Origin: Paralichthys olivaceus
Lineage: Eukaryota; Chordata; Actinopteri; Pleuronectiformes; Paralichthyidae
Direction: 5' to 3'
NCBI RefSeq assembly: GCF_024713975.1
Contig: NC_091096.1
Location: 7,140,001 to 7,204,000, forward strand
Length of the DNA stretch: 64,000 bases
The number at the start of each line of letters is the position of its first letter. Within the stretch, counting starts at the first letter, position 1. This document shows positions 1 to 48,700 of this stretch, one piece after another. A program made the position numbers and the translations under genes. Under the pieces are notes generated by a model, which saw only the letters and a list, made by a program, of their open reading frames with translations, had not been told where the DNA came from and ran no database searches.

Positions 1-234
1 AATAGAAGAAAATTTGACCCAGGTAGCTCTTCTTCAGTCTCTAACAGTCCTTTTCATCCAGACGCAGGTGCAAGATACAACTAAAAGAGCGTGGCGAGAA
101 ATAGAGGACACTTCTAGTTTTCAGAACCTACATCATGCACCAGGATGTTGTGCGATTGTGAAGAGTTTTGATGTGTGTGAGTGGGCTGTGTTTGTGTGCC
201 AGTAGTGGACGAGGGCGAATTGAGAAGTGATTCC

Positions 235-32378
<32,144 letters not shown>

Positions 32379-33060
32379 GTTTGCTGAGCTGTGGCAGCGT
32401 CACTGATGGTTTGGATTTCTGCAGAGTGAGACCTCTCTGTGTGGACCCTCCACCTCCGACTGCCGCTCCACTGGATGCGAAGGAATGCGCGCACACACGT
32501 TTCCTCTCTCTCTCCCTGCATCTCTCTCTTTCTCTCTCACACTCACACACAGACACACAAAGAGGGGGTGGGGGTGGAGTGATGGGAGCAGAGAGAGAAG
32601 AAGAGAGGACCTTCATCTTTTCACAGCCTAATGAGGATAAAGTCAACAGGCTGCCTAAATCATCAACACCTGGACAGATGTTGATCTTGTAATATCTGAA
32701 AACTGCACAGCTGGCTCCACACATACAAACAGAGGTGCATGATAATAGGCAGCCATTCACAAAGCTCAATAATAATGATTCGTTAAATAGGCTGAATATT
32801 TTACTACTGGTTTACAGATCAGTAAGAAGACATTAATAGGAACTTATTTCAGGTTGCCAGGTTGTGCAAAATCCTTTTTCTTGTCTTGTGTTTAATAAAC
32901 GAAGTGGGTTGCTTGACCACTCAACCTGTGAAAAAAGGCTGGTTGAGAAAACTCTCTGGTACGTATTTATCTTCCTCTGCAATGATATTTGCTTTATGTT
33001 TTCATTTAGCTCTTTAGATCATCAACCCTTCAATAGACTGACCCCCACAGCATTTTAAGT

Positions 33061-33220
33061 AGAGCTGAAATCATTAACCAATTAATCAAATAGTAAGTTG
33101 GCAGAAATTTAACTGGAAATCGCCTGATAATCAAACAATTGTTCTAATAACTTTTTAAAGTTTCACAGTGTCAATTTGTTCTTAAATGTGAAGCTCTTGT
33201 GTTTTTCTCTGTCTTACATA
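33061..33220 (+). mobile_element. Fragment of the GGGCTGCAAC-type repeat
   Basis: AGAGCTGAAATCATTAACCA then ATTAATCAAATAGT and GCAGAAATTTAACTGG correspond to the subterminal part seen at 30340-30420. Confidence 0.5.
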
Positions 33221-33708
33221 ATAGTCAATTAAAAGAAAACATCATTTATAATTTATAGTATACACACTTATAACATGTTTTCAACATATTATATAATATT
33301 ATGTATTATAACTACTATATTTCAGAGCACATTAAATGTATATTCATATATTTATCACCAGTAATTCCTCATATGACATCGGGAGTTTACTGCAAGTGTG
33401 TTTAAACTATTAATCAATAATATTCGTAAATAATTAGCAATACACTACAACTCCCATCTAATCTTAAAAAGCTTACTGCATGTAGCCTGGAATTGTTACG
33501 TTGGTATCTGAGCCAGTTTTTATCTGATGTAACAGTCTTGCAGCAGTGCATGAAGGCAGCATCTGAAAAATGATTCTTCGTAACAACCTTTTTCATTAAT
33601 ATTTCCTTTCAGCCGTGATCACTGAGGCCAAGTTAGGGATGTCAAGTAAAGAGGAGTGTGTGTGTGTGTGTGCAAGTTGTTAAGATAGAGGTTTAAAAAA
33701 TGAGAAAT

Positions 33709-33712
<4 letters not shown>

Positions 33713-33747
<35 letters not shown>

Positions 33748-33759
33748 ACGTGTGTGTGT
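33713..33759. repeat. (TG)n microsatellite
   Basis: TG tract with TT and AC interruptions. Confidence 0.93.
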
Positions 33760-33897
33760 TGCATTAGATTACAGTACGTAATTGTCATGAGAGGGATTGG
33801 TACAGAAATGCAATTAAAGCCCTGCTGGAGAGTCCGTGTATGCTCGGTGAGGAACTGAATCAATTTGAGCGACCTTGTCTCCCTGTGAAGCTGCCCA

Positions 33898-33960
33898 GAG
33901 GAGAGAGAAGGGGAGAGAGAGAGGGAGGGAGGGAGGGAGAGAGAGAGAGGGAGAGAGAGG
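33898..33960. repeat. GA-rich (GAGA/GGGA) tract
   Basis: Purine-only stretch of about 60 bases built of GAGA and GGGA units. Confidence 0.9.
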
Positions 33961-34691
33961 CTATGTTGCAATCAAGCCAGGTCAAGAATCCTCACACATC
34001 ATCCTGATTGCATAATGAACAGTCAAGTGAATGTAAATAGCCGGCAGGATGAATGAGGAAAGGCCATCTGTCTAATAAAGCTGCCTCCTATTAACCCACC
34101 AAAGCTGAAGACACGTTTCCACATGTGTCCACATGAGACCGACAGCACGCAGAGGGCAAACACACATTCACACACTCTTTCATTTGAAGGCATAGCCTAC
34201 AGTAGATCCACTAATAGAAAACAGAATTAAAGAATTAAAGAGTTGGTGGTAGAGGTTGGAAATGATCACCCGGGGCTGCTGACACACGAACACGAATTGA
34301 CGCTTCCTGACTATAAACAGGTTTATAATGTTTCTTCTTCTTCAAACACCACGTGCTCATCTCCCCTGAGTTTTGCTTGAGCTAGAATTTTGCAAACTGA
34401 TCACCTGCATACGTATAAGAGGAAATCAAATCCTGACATCTCAAACCCACAGATCTGCACAGAAAATGATTTGATTGTTGATGTTTCGATTGTTTCACAC
34501 AGGACAAACAGGATCAGGTGGAAATGTGAGCACGGGTCAGGAGAAAGTTCTTATTCTTCGTCTTGAAGTCTTTATCTCTAAAGTGACTTTTAACAAAGTG
34601 GGTTTTTATAATCTCTGATCCGTCAACTTTATCTTCATCTCCGCCTCTCCTTCCCTCCGTCTCTCTGTTTTCCACTTTATCTCTGCCTCAG

Positions 34692-34692
34692 G

Positions 34693-34725
<33 letters not shown>
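34692..34725. repeat. (CA)n microsatellite
   Basis: Pure CA tract. Confidence 0.95.
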
Positions 34726-34729
<4 letters not shown>

Positions 34730-37700
34730 TTCACTAAAGGTCCTACAGGCTCAGTAGGACAAACAATCTGTGTGAGAATCAGTTCACTCACAGAACAAAC
34801 ATGTTGGAAACTGCTGTGGTTAAAAATCAACAGTGGCTCTCTAACCACGGAGGGACATCAGATGTTGTGTTGAGTCGAGCCATTTGAATCGGTTGTCGGT
34901 TACCCCCCCCCAAGGACGTCCATCGTCACAGAGGAGCGATAACATCAGGCAACCAGGAAACACACTGTGGGAGGGGGACAGATGTTAAAGAATCGGGACG
35001 CGTGATGTGGAACGATGAAGGAGTATCATCATTCTAATACTACCAGTATTTAGAGGTGCGTGTTCACAGGAACAGATGTTTTAGAAATCTCAGGAGTTAC
35101 CAACGAGGCAAAAAGCCTGATGAAATAAAAAAATATATAATATAAGATATAATAAATATCTTTAAAAAGAAAAGTCCTAAACAGACATCATTTCCTGTCA
35201 CATAATCCTACATTTTTGATTCTTTCCAATCAATAATCCCCTTTTGTATTTTATCTCACATGACAATCATACACAGGTTTACTCATCGTTCCTCCTGTGG
35301 AAGCAGAAGCAGGCACTCTAAGGTTTGTCTTAAAACTCGACTCTATATTAGAAAGCTTATAGTTGTGATGGCTCAGGTGAGATTTGAAGCATCCCTAAGT
35401 TCTGCTGCTGTGGGCGCAGACTGCTGAGGGAACTCCCATGATGCATTGAGCACTTATCTCTCTCTCTCTCGGATGTATTTATATCACACTACTGCTGCAT
35501 GTCATTAAGTCTGTGTTTTCTAGCTTCTGTAGTTTGTGCTCTCGGTCCTCACGCTGCAGGTATCTCTGACTCCAGAGCTGCAGGACCTAGATCTGCCACT
35601 TCAACACTAACATCAAGTGTTTCCGCATTCATATCGTCAGTGTCAGACAAACTGAACTACCAGACAAATTAGTGCAACAGAGTTCAATATAGAAGTGGTG
35701 TGATACTATATACATGGTGATACTGCAGTGTTCATTCACAAGAACCAAAGTGCAGACCTCACCTTCCCAACAATAACAGCTTGTTGAAGACATTTATCAT
35801 AATTTTACCTTTTTGAAATGTTTTTATAATTTAGCCTTTTCTCCTTCAACAATAGACAATGTCTTCCCTCACACACACTCCCCCCATCTTTACTGTAAAA
35901 TACTACGCATGAATACACATCATGTCTGTCAGCTTAGAGCCCCTCACTGTGCAGGGAGACGTGGTGGTGGAGGTTGGAGGGGGTTGATCATCAAAGCAGT
36001 GTAAAACCCAGTCTGCTGTAGACTGAGAGATTCCCCAAGAATGAGCCTCACGGCTGATGATGATAGTTGGAAATTTGCTTTCACCATAAAAGAAAACAGA
36101 AGAATAACACACATGCGTGCTCGTGCACACACACACACAGACACATGCATGCACACAGCAGCTCGAGAGTAATTCGCCGCTCACAAGGATTTCATGTTTC
36201 TATGGAGAAGAAAGTCTATTTTTAGTAGTGATATAAATAGATCTTTCTGTAGCTCTGATGCTTGCATTCATGTCTGAATATACCCGGCGGCCTTTACAGT
36301 ATATTATTTTCTTATCTCAATGTGTCTCTGTGGACGTGTTTTTCTAAATCACATTGCCAAACATTCATCTGCTCTGCCCCTGAGAGTGTGTATGAACGGT
36401 TCCTGTGAACGAAGAGCTGTTTGTCACAGTCACATTGGAGCTGAGGTGCACGGTCCCCGTGCAAGGTGACACTCAGCCGACGAGGACAACACCGAGGAAA
36501 AGCAGAAGCAGCTGAGAATAATTGGCAAGTTGTCGTCACATTCATCAATTAACTTTCTCCAGCCCTCCTCAGATCGCTACAAGCACCAAGATAACAACCA
36601 TTTCTAAACCCAGAGGAATAATGTAATATCGAGCTGGAGAACGTCCTGAGACAAATGACACTGAAACAGACGGACTGTTTTTCCTGATGGCTTATAAAAA
36701 AGATAACTAAAAGGCTTGCAGCATCCCCAGGCTTTAGGAAGTGGACACAAAGGAGCAGAGGGGCACTGGCGACTTATTGCGGAGGAGGGGCACGGTTGAG
36801 ACGAGGAGCAACTTTGTATCCTTGGAAACAGTTGCTAAGTAGCGAGCCGAGGCATCCCTGGACAGAGAGGGACAAAGATCTGATTGTGACGGGATGCAAA
36901 GTGCAGGAAAAAAGGGGGAGAGGGAGAATTATATATATTTATATATGTGTGTGTGTGTTATTTTCCCATTATTGTTTCATTTTCAATGGATTTTTTAAAG
37001 ACTTCTCAACAAAGTGAAATTCCAAATATGTGAGAATCTCTATTATCTTTACTGTAGAATCCAAATTGTTCAGATCTATGGATGGAACAATCATTTCATG
37101 AATAAAACTAGAATGGTGTAGAGCCTGTACCTCCAACAATCCCTTTAAAACCACATTTAAAATGGTCTTTTTTTTTAAATGGTGGAAGGAAACTTAAATA
37201 CAGAGACTTAAAACTTTCTGGATTCAGGGGGAAAGAAACTGTGATTTAAATATTTGTCTTTAAATGGGTTTGGTGTCAAAACAATCCACAACCATATTGA
37301 TTCTTTTTCCCACCTTTGCCAATTACACACCTGTGACTCTCAAGCTACACTTCCTGCACCTCCCTTCCCTCCTCCTCCTGATCTGCATCACCCTCTGCCT
37401 GGACCCTGAGTGACAGCAAACAGGGACAAAGAGGACAGCCCATTAATATGCTAATCCATGCAGGGACGACTTCGACACAACCAGCATAGTCAGAAATACA
37501 CGTGCGTCGACTGTGAGGCACGCAGTGAAAAATCAAAGCTCGGGAGGAGGAGGAGGAAGGTGATGTGAATGTAATGTGGGCAGAGAGCTATGGTTGTGTG
37601 TCCATAAAAAGTAAAGTGGTCCCATTTGGAGGAGGAATCCCCTCATCCCCACACAACACCTACATGTTGTTAGCAGAGAGAATGACATGTGAAATATTCG

Positions 37701-38939
37701 GAGGAGTGACCTGACTGCTATGTCCTCTCCATGTTTGGCCTCGCTCACTCTGCACTGGCATCAATAATCCATGCGACCTGCTCTGGTGGAGAGACAACAG
37801 AGCGCAGAGGGCTTATGTAAGAGAGTGTCAGGTCTGAGAGTCGGGTCGGCATTGATCCTCCAGGAGCTGACTGAATGACATGAGGGGAGAAGACCACACG
37901 AACGAGCACGTTTACAGTAGAAGAGAAGCAAAGGGACTTCCATCTGTTTTACAGCATCTGTGCTCCATGCCCTCTCCGAACAGAAATACAGTTTGTTTTG
38001 ACATCCATCATCTACAAGCGGTTTGTTTGCCGGCAGCTGTTTGAAATGGGTTCGAAAAGATGTCGCCAGCATCTCCACGGCTCCACTGACCCGAGGGATG
38101 AGCGAGTACAACCCCCTCCCTCTCTCCTCTGTCTCAGTAAATGTACAGTGCTCGGTAGACTCCCCCTGCCTGGCAGAGAAAGACTGAGATAGACAGCCAG
38201 CGAGAGAGTGTTTCATCCGTATTCCCCTTATCTCCTTGGCCAAAATCCCCGGCCTCCAGAAAGCAATTTCAAGGCCAGACAGAGACAGAGGAGAGAGGAA
38301 GTGAGAGGGATTCATCTGAACACTGTGGAGCTCAGGTTCACAATACAACATCGAAACAAAGCATGAATACATAAAGTATGCATTAACAATAAGGTGATGA
38401 AATACTTGTTTTCTACTACTAGGTACACAGTCTGTGTGAGAAGCTAAAGAGGCTTTTTAATTCATCTGCATTCATATGCTCAGAGCTGTTAATGGAGATT
38501 ACCCTCAACACCGAAAAAAGTATCACTGTGTTTCCTGCTGAAGACTCCAGTGATAAAAGAATCTTGACTGTTAACAGTGTGTGGTGAACAGAAGACAGAG
38601 TCTTTTGTGTGTGTGATACATTTCATAATCAGAATAAGACGTCTTCATGAATCTTGTGTGTGAGGACATGTAAACAGGGCTTTGAGGAATCTCCCAATGA
38701 ACCAAATCAATAAAATCACCATTAAAGCTTCACTGCTACAGGAGCCGTCCCAGTGTCGGTCGTTAAAAATCTAAAACAGCTTTCCTGCCCTGGGTGAGAT
38801 CAGATACTACTCTCATGTCTGCACAGTAAATATGAAAGACTGGAAATAAGAAGCAATAAGGAGCAGTGGTGTTCTCCTGCCAATACTCAAACACTCACCG
38901 CTCCAGTATAACTATTTCATTTAATTTCATTTAGAGTAA

Positions 38940-39120
38940 AAAAAAAGACAGAAACCATCTTTGAACCTTTGATTTTTTTACGTGTATTTTGATTCTTTAG
39001 TTTGGTCCATCAACTAACATGAAGGAGGCAAGGTTCATGATCAATACTGCAGCCAGCCACCAGGAGGCGATCAAGATGGTTTTACCTCACTTTTTGGGAG
39101 CTGCCATATTGTCCATCTGG
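38940..39120 (+). mobile_element. Partial copy of the element at 3391-3820
   Basis: Matches the right half of that element in order (GACAGAAACCATCT, CTAACATGAAGGAGGCA, CAGCCAGCCACCAGG, TTGTCCATCT) but lacks both terminal inverted repeats. Confidence 0.65.
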
Positions 39121-40359
39121 TAAATTCCACATTTTAGATCAGCTAATCATGTGACATATGAAATAACTTTAAACTAAACAAAGTAAAACAACAAAACAAA
39201 GTCATATCAATTCAATATGATGCAAAAGTTAACGTGAGTGAATTAAACTTGACAGCTTCTTCCATCTACTGACATTAAGACTGACTGGATCTGGTCTGGA
39301 ACTTCTGGAACTGTTAATAAAAGTCATAATTAATTCTCTGAATTATTTATCGTTGATACATGTCAAATATTGCCGTCGGAAATCTTGGCCGATTAGGAAG
39401 CGGACACTCCAATCAAGTAGAATCCTCCTAACGCTGTTCCAGGACGTAATTAATCTTAACCCGGGTGGCAGTGGTTAATTAAATACTGCGACATCTTAAA
39501 TTCCTGCGCCGCCGCTTTGCTTTATCGGTCACCTCTGGAAATGACAGTCCCATCTTTTTTCTCCGTTCTCTATCTGAGGACAAACACTTCCTCTCTTATC
39601 GGCTCTATCAGACAAACCCCACAGTGGAGCTGCGGTACATTGTGTTTCAGAGAATTCAATATGATGAGTACATCTTCCCTCAAAGGTCTTCGGAAATAAT
39701 TCAGCGCAGAGGAGAAGCTGTCGAGAGCGGGTGTATATTTAGACAGCACGAGCTGACATACATTATTATAATATCTACAAAATGTTGGCATAAATAAATC
39801 CATAAAATAAATAAAGAAACAAATCCTGCAGCGTGGGTTCAGCTCATGAACCTTTCAGCAGATGAATCCTGACATTCCACAGGAGTCTGGGATTACACTG
39901 GCAATCTACTGAAAGTTATAATCTGCTCCGTCGATGCTGCGCCGTCTCTTCCTCTGAATGCTTTTATTCTCTAGTCAATCAGACGAGACACATTTTACAG
40001 TGATGGACTGGACAAAGAGAAAATGCCTCTTCATATACCTGCTTATATATATTTCAGTATATTCACATCTGTGTTTATATAATTACAATGTGCTGTTGCA
40101 TTTGGTTTTATTACTTTCCCTGCCCATGATATTCTGTCTATAGTGAAAGGTGTATGTGAATATTACTATATTATTTATATCTTAGTACTTAACTGTGACT
40201 ATTTTGTACTTTCTTTTGTTATTGTGTCTAATACTGCAGTAACATGTGTTTCCTCTGTGTGGGATCATTAAAGTTGATCTTATCTTATTTCTAATTATTC
40301 CTGCACCAACAGTAACTTTCTCAGACACAACGTTAACATGAAGAGTTTTATCACCTGAC

Positions 40360-40545
40360 ACTGAAGATTATTGTGTTTTCGTTACCTTAAAAACTTTTGT
40401 GTTTACATCAGGGATCGTCTTCCAGAGAGTCAGCCATTTTGAATTGCCATGATTCTACAGCAGCCTGGAGCAGACAAACAAAGTGAGGACTCTTCAGATT
40501 TTACTTTGGAACCTGAAGGCCACCGTAGTTAAATCCTCACCGTGA
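40360..40545 (+). mobile_element. Dispersed repeat fragment
   Basis: GTGTTTTCGTTACCTTA, a CCATTTTG block and ACCTGAAGGCCACCGTAGTT resemble a common fish repeat that in its full form begins like the segment at 20030-20110. Recognised from memory only. Confidence 0.45.
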
Positions 40546-41476
40546 GAGTAAACAACATTTAACTGTTGAATGCTGATGGCCTCTCCTTGGTTGCTTTAGA
40601 TGTAGATTTACTTTTGCAGTAAAAATATAAAGTACCATAGAAAGAAAATAAAGTAAAGTACAAATAGCTCAGAATCATACATGAGTAATTGTACGTGGTT
40701 ACATTCCAGCACTGTCATGTAATAATACAGTTCCAGCTAGTTTCTATTCATGTCACATCACTCGGCTCTGTGTACAGTAGAGGAGGGAAATTCAGACGAG
40801 AGCCAGATGTGGAAGATTAAAGCTTTGTGAGGATTAAAACTGTCTGACTGCATATTACCTCCTGCAGACACACACAGGGATCTATGGACGGACGAACAGA
40901 CAGACACAAGGACGGACAGTCAGACACACAGACTGATGGACATACACACAGCTAGAGAGACAGATGTGTCTCAGGTTTATCTGGCTGCATTTGAACTGAA
41001 GTCTCTGAATATTCAGCAGTTCTTCAGTTTGCCCATTGACCTGAAAATGCCTGACTCTCTCAAATTGGATTCTGTGATGTAACTGTTGTGTAAAACTAAT
41101 TTCAGAGAAATGTGCAATGTCCAAATCCTCATGATGTGGTTGGACAACTGAGGCAACAGCAAATGAAATGTCCTCGACCCTGGATAACGGTTGTGTAAGA
41201 ATAAAGAGATTATCAATGTGAGGCTGAGTGCTTTCCATCAACACTAAATAAATCCACACCAATCTGCGTCTGTTAAACCGACCAAAAACTCAGGACATTT
41301 CTCAGAATAAATGTGTTCCTCAAACAGGATCCATCAGGTGAGGATTATTTACTGACACAGAGAGTAAAGAGCACCACCTGCTGGCTTCATCTGGTTACTG
41401 CTGCAGGACCTGTCTCCATAACCACGTGTGGAAAGGATCTCATAACACAAAGAGAAATCGGAAACAACTTGAATCA

Positions 41477-41482
41477 TTTATT
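41477..41482 (-). terminator. pcna poly(A) signal
   Basis: AATAAA on the minus strand, giving a 3' UTR of about 460 bases after the pcna stop. Confidence 0.6.
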
Positions 41483-41944
41483 TTGGACTGAATCAATGAA
41501 TACAAAAACATTTGGGGTCGACTCGACAAAGCGAAACCACAGAAATTATTTACAAATGCGTTATCTACAAGGAAAAATGGGATACGTGAAAACTGCTTTT
41601 CCAAATCGGGCAAAAATAGACTGACAGAGATGTGAAGTGAACGAGTGCTGAATTTACGCTGGGGCAGTCTGGATGGAAAACAGCCAGTGGCTCTGAACAC
41701 GTCTCCAGAATCAAAGCACTGATGTGTCATCACATCACAGAGGACATCATTCATACAGTGGACAGCTGACTGTTTATATTAAAGTTGACATTAAACCTCC
41801 TGCTGTGAATCACATTAAACAGAAGATCAGAAATCGTAGTGATCCTCCACCACCATGTGATCACTGAGCCCTTCAGTCACTCAGGACAAGTCCCAGTCGC
41901 CCGCTTTACTCTATCCTCCCTCTTTTGGGGCTTGTTGAAACAAC

Positions 41945-44480
<2,536 letters not shown>

Positions 44481-45404
44481 AAACGTGACGGACGGTGATT
44501 TCAGCCATGATGGAGAGGACACTGAGAACCGATGACGTCTTTTAACACATCATTTACAACAAATGATGGAAACGTGTCTGTACAGTCATCACACGAAACA
44601 CTGAGTGTAAGATTTTAAATAACACAAAGAGCACAAAACTGTTTTCACTTTGTTTAAATACACTTTACATCTGCTGGGCCATCATTCTACAGACTGTTAG
44701 TTTAATGCACAACTTTAGTAGTTTATCTTTAAATCTGTATTTATATTTGTCTTCAGTACTCTTGTCTCAGTTACTTGAGTCGTTCAATCACCTTATATTT
44801 TAGATAACTATTGTATTTGGTTTAATAAATACTAAACTACATTGTTCTCTTCAGAAAACCTTCAAGTATTAGTAAATAACAGACCTGCAATGTTTCCGCA
44901 ATTCTCTTTTAACTAACTTGATGTAATCGACAGTCATTGTCTTGAAGACTGTGGAGGCACAGCCAGGTGAATATCTTTCGAGGTGTCGTTCCCCTGCTGC
45001 CTCTAAGACTCCAAGTATCATGAAATCATCGGGATCATAAAACAAGAAACCCTCAATATATCCAGGTCAAGGTCCAGGTATTTCTTACTTCATAGAATTT
45101 GTATACAAATGCAACATAATTAAAAAAATGATGTTTAAAATAACCTGAAGTAATTAAAGCAAGTCACACAAACAGATTGGATTGAAAAGTAGAATATTTT
45201 CAAATGCAGTGGAGTTTAAGTATAAACTAATGTGTGTACTTAGATGGTTTCATGTACTCAAAGTCTTTAACAAGCTGTTACCATGGCCGCTCTTCTGCTC
45301 CTCTGTCAAGTGGAACTGCTGTGATCACCTGTAATAACTAAATAAACATAAAAACCTGTGTAAAAATAAATTGTATGGACAGAAAACAAGGAGCTCTGAT
45401 TGGT
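44481..45404. other. Spacer between pcna promoter and aminopeptidase 3' end
   Basis: AT-rich, no exon, RNA or repeat that I can support. Confidence 0.6.
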
Positions 45405-45410
45405 TTTATT
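45405..45410 (-). terminator. Aminopeptidase poly(A) signal
   Basis: AATAAA on the minus strand, giving a 3' UTR of about 360 bases. Confidence 0.55.
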
Positions 45411-45772
45411 GGTCAGGAAGTAGTTCTATGTCAGACTGGCACAAAGCGTCATTCATCACACAACCATGTTCAAGGTTTGTCGCACACATACAGATAAAAA
45501 AGGATGATATTGTCACACTGCCATTTAACCCCTGAGTATACAGTATATGGATTCAGGCCACTTTAGAACAAGGTCATTTTACACGTGTTGCAGACAAATG
45601 TCACATGATCTTAGAAAACAGAGGACACTCGTACAGAAAAACTATCTGCGGTATTAGCCATGAAATACTGCACATTTTACATGTCACTTGTTTGTTTGTA
45701 TTTGAACTGTTACAGATTTGTGTTAGGAGTGAGCGCAGAGACCGAAGTCTTTCTTATTCTTGGGTTATAAGT

Positions 45773-48700
45773 TTAGAGATCAGACAGGATGTAGTTGGTT
45801 GCCATGGCGACGATGGGGGCTCCTGTCGGGACACCGGGGAAAGGACCGCTGGATCCAGCGATGTCAACGTGGGAGTAGGGCAGAGGAGTGTCCGAGTCCA
45901 CACCGAACTGTGGAGAACAGTCAGGATTGAAAGGAATGACAGAACCGTATCATGGTTCCTCTTCCATGTTACATTTATAAGTAAAAAAATATAAATAGTA
46001 AAAAAAGTGTGAGCACCTTGTCGAGCCCGGAGGCCATGATGAGGAAAGCTGCAGGGGTCTGATGTCCTCGAGGTGTAGCGGAGGATGGCAGGTTGTTGCA
46101 TTGCAGGATATCCTCATATTCAGACTTGCCCTTGTGGAAGTCGTAGTCCTCTCGTCTGATGCTGGACACCTCGAACACGTCGCCCAACAACTCTCCAGCT
46201 GAGGAAGACAGAAGAAAGGCCAGGTGTTGTTTTATGAAATATGAGTCTATGAGGCTAACTGTGCTGCAGGTGATTCAGTAAAGCAGTTGATACAGACACA
46301 GTTGCAAAATCTGCTGGACAACCGTGGTACTGCATGTGTAAAGAGGAGTTAAATCCAAGAACATGATTTTGACTAAAGCCCCAAAACTAAACCTACCTTC
46401 TGCCACCACTGCTCAGTTTATACTTTTTTTTAGCAGTTAATGGTTAACACTGTTTGCCACTAAGCATTTGACTGATTTATTTATTTGCCCTATTTAATTA
46501 AATTTTACAGCGACGCTGCTCAATGATCAACAGACAAAATGCTGTAAAAAGCGAGTTAGCTGTATCTGCTAATTTTCCTCTGTTGACCCATCTGGATTTA
46601 AAAAATAAAGTGATTATGAACATCAGATGTGGTTGAAAGCTCTGGAAAAGTCTCGTGTCTGGACTTTGATTTAAAAGAAACTTAAATGTGAACTTTCCCA
46701 CTCACCTTTCTGCCACTGAGCAGCATTCCCACTGCGATGCGCCGGTCCGTTATCCATGATGATCTACAATGAGAACATTCTAAATTAATCTCAACGCATG
46801 TTTCCTACATTTAAATGATTCATGTTTAAATATCAACTTATCTGTGTAAATCACAGTGTTGTCCACGTTTGACCACAACTCACAGAGTAGTTGGGCCCCA
46901 TGGCTCTGATGGCGTGACCCGTCAGAGTGGCGATAGTGAAGAGCTGAGGAGAAGTCTCGCGTACCGCCTGCAGAAACAGAGCACATGATAAAAAGGATTC
47001 AGATCTTGGTCACCGGTCTGAAATGATCTTTGCTTATAACATGAGTTCAGTGGATCTGATGACTTGAACTAATAGAAATATGGAGAAGGGGATTTTCAGG
47101 ATGAATCAAAGTTTGACTGAAAGTGTTGAAGATGTCAAGCGGATATTTAATCAAAATAAACTATTTTGAAGTATTATTTATCATATTTGTGTGTGTACAG
47201 TTAGACGTGTAGTTTACGTGGTCACTGGATATTGTTGTGATCGTTTGTCATAAAAATATATTTCTTTAAAAGACGAAGGCTACAGGTCCAGTAAATAGCA
47301 TTGAATGTAGGAACTAGTTGAGAAGTAAATATACTGAGATGTTCTGACCTTCTCCTTCATCTCACAGAGAAGGTCGACCATCACCATACGTCCCTCAGCG
47401 TCCGTGTTTCCAACTCTCACTCTACGACCCGCGCGGGAAACCACCAGTTCATCGGCCACATAGCAGTCTGAGGAAAGACACACACACGCACACACAGTCA
47501 CCAGAGGGAGAAAGAGCTACAACACAGATCTCACTGAGCGACGTCAAACCAGGAACACGAGCAATGAGCTGCTTAAACTGACCTGAACCCACACTGTTCC
47601 TCACCATGGCCATCGAGCCGACCACCTTCAGATGTTGAGGATTCAGCTTCGCTAAAATCTAGAGAGAAAGACAGAGTGACGTGAAGAAATGAATAAAAGA
47701 TTTAACTCATATATAATCTATAAACATAACACCACACATCAGCTACTAAACATCACGTAACGTTTCCCAAACATTGAGGAAATGTTGTTCTTTGGTCAAC
47801 ATGACTCAGGTCTGAGCCACTGGGCGTTGATTCCTGACTGAGTCACAGCTGAGTTTTTTAATCCGCTCAGTGAAAGCTCCCCGAGGGTTTGTTATTGAGG
47901 TCATTAACCTGGAAGAAGCCGGCAACAGCAGCAGCTCCACACTTGTCTCTGTGCATCCCAGCCATGAATCCACCGGCCTTGATGTCAGCTCCTCCAGTGT
48001 CGTAGGTGATTCCCTGGAAACGATGAATAACAAAACAATGGTTGAAGAATAAAATTGACCAATTTTCTGTTGATTAACTGATCAATTCATATTTTATAGT
48101 TATGTGTGTGCATCTGTTCGATCTGTTCAACTGCAATTCAGGTCGACTTTGGTGACTCAAATATGAAAATGATTTGGTTTCTGTTTCATATTCAGTCATC
48201 GTTTACTCACTAAGATTAATTCAACTTCAATCAATCACCAAACATTTTCACTTGATCTGTGAGACTGAGTATCTGGTGATGTTTGAACGTTTAATGGATC
48301 TTTTGGAGCCGTCAGATCCTGGTTTTGTTCCGATGTTTTAAAAACTTCTGTGAGTTTATAACTTGTCATTTCTTTATTTCAGGGTCGAGCGTTCAGTTAA
48401 TGTTTGTCTGACACTTGGCTCTCACCTTTCCCACCAACATGAGAGTCTTCTTGATTGGTCCCTCTCCACAGTACTGCAGCTTGATCACTCTGGCCTGGTG
48501 ACGGGGAACACCTGTAAGAGGAGGATGCTATGAACAAGTATGCAAACTTTAACGGTCCTGGAAATCAGCGTCCAGAGCCACGTTCATATGTGACAGAGAC
48601 AGAATATGCTCTCGTACTGCTGGCACAGCGGTTGACGGCAGCCAGACAGGGATACTCTTTCTCCAGAACCTTCAGGTCGCTCACCACTTCCACCTGAAGG

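Larger units (their letters stand above)
32700..41476. other. Spacer between the kcnip3 leader exon and pcna
   Basis: No gene recognised. It holds (TG)n at 33713-33759, a GA-rich tract at 33898-33960, (CA)n at 34692-34725, repeat fragments at 33061-33220, 38940-39120 and 40360-40545, and a LINE-tail-like GGGATCATTAAAGTTGATCT at 40261-40280. The longest open frame of the window (minus strand, 37761-38372, 203 codons) lies here but shows no family feature. The promoter of the canonical kcnip3 form should be at the left edge. Confidence 0.65.

Noticed and set aside
47806-48033. 75-codon minus-strand frame across aminopeptidase exon 10
   Set aside because: Wrong frame of the exon encoding GITYDTGG and HRDKCGAA.
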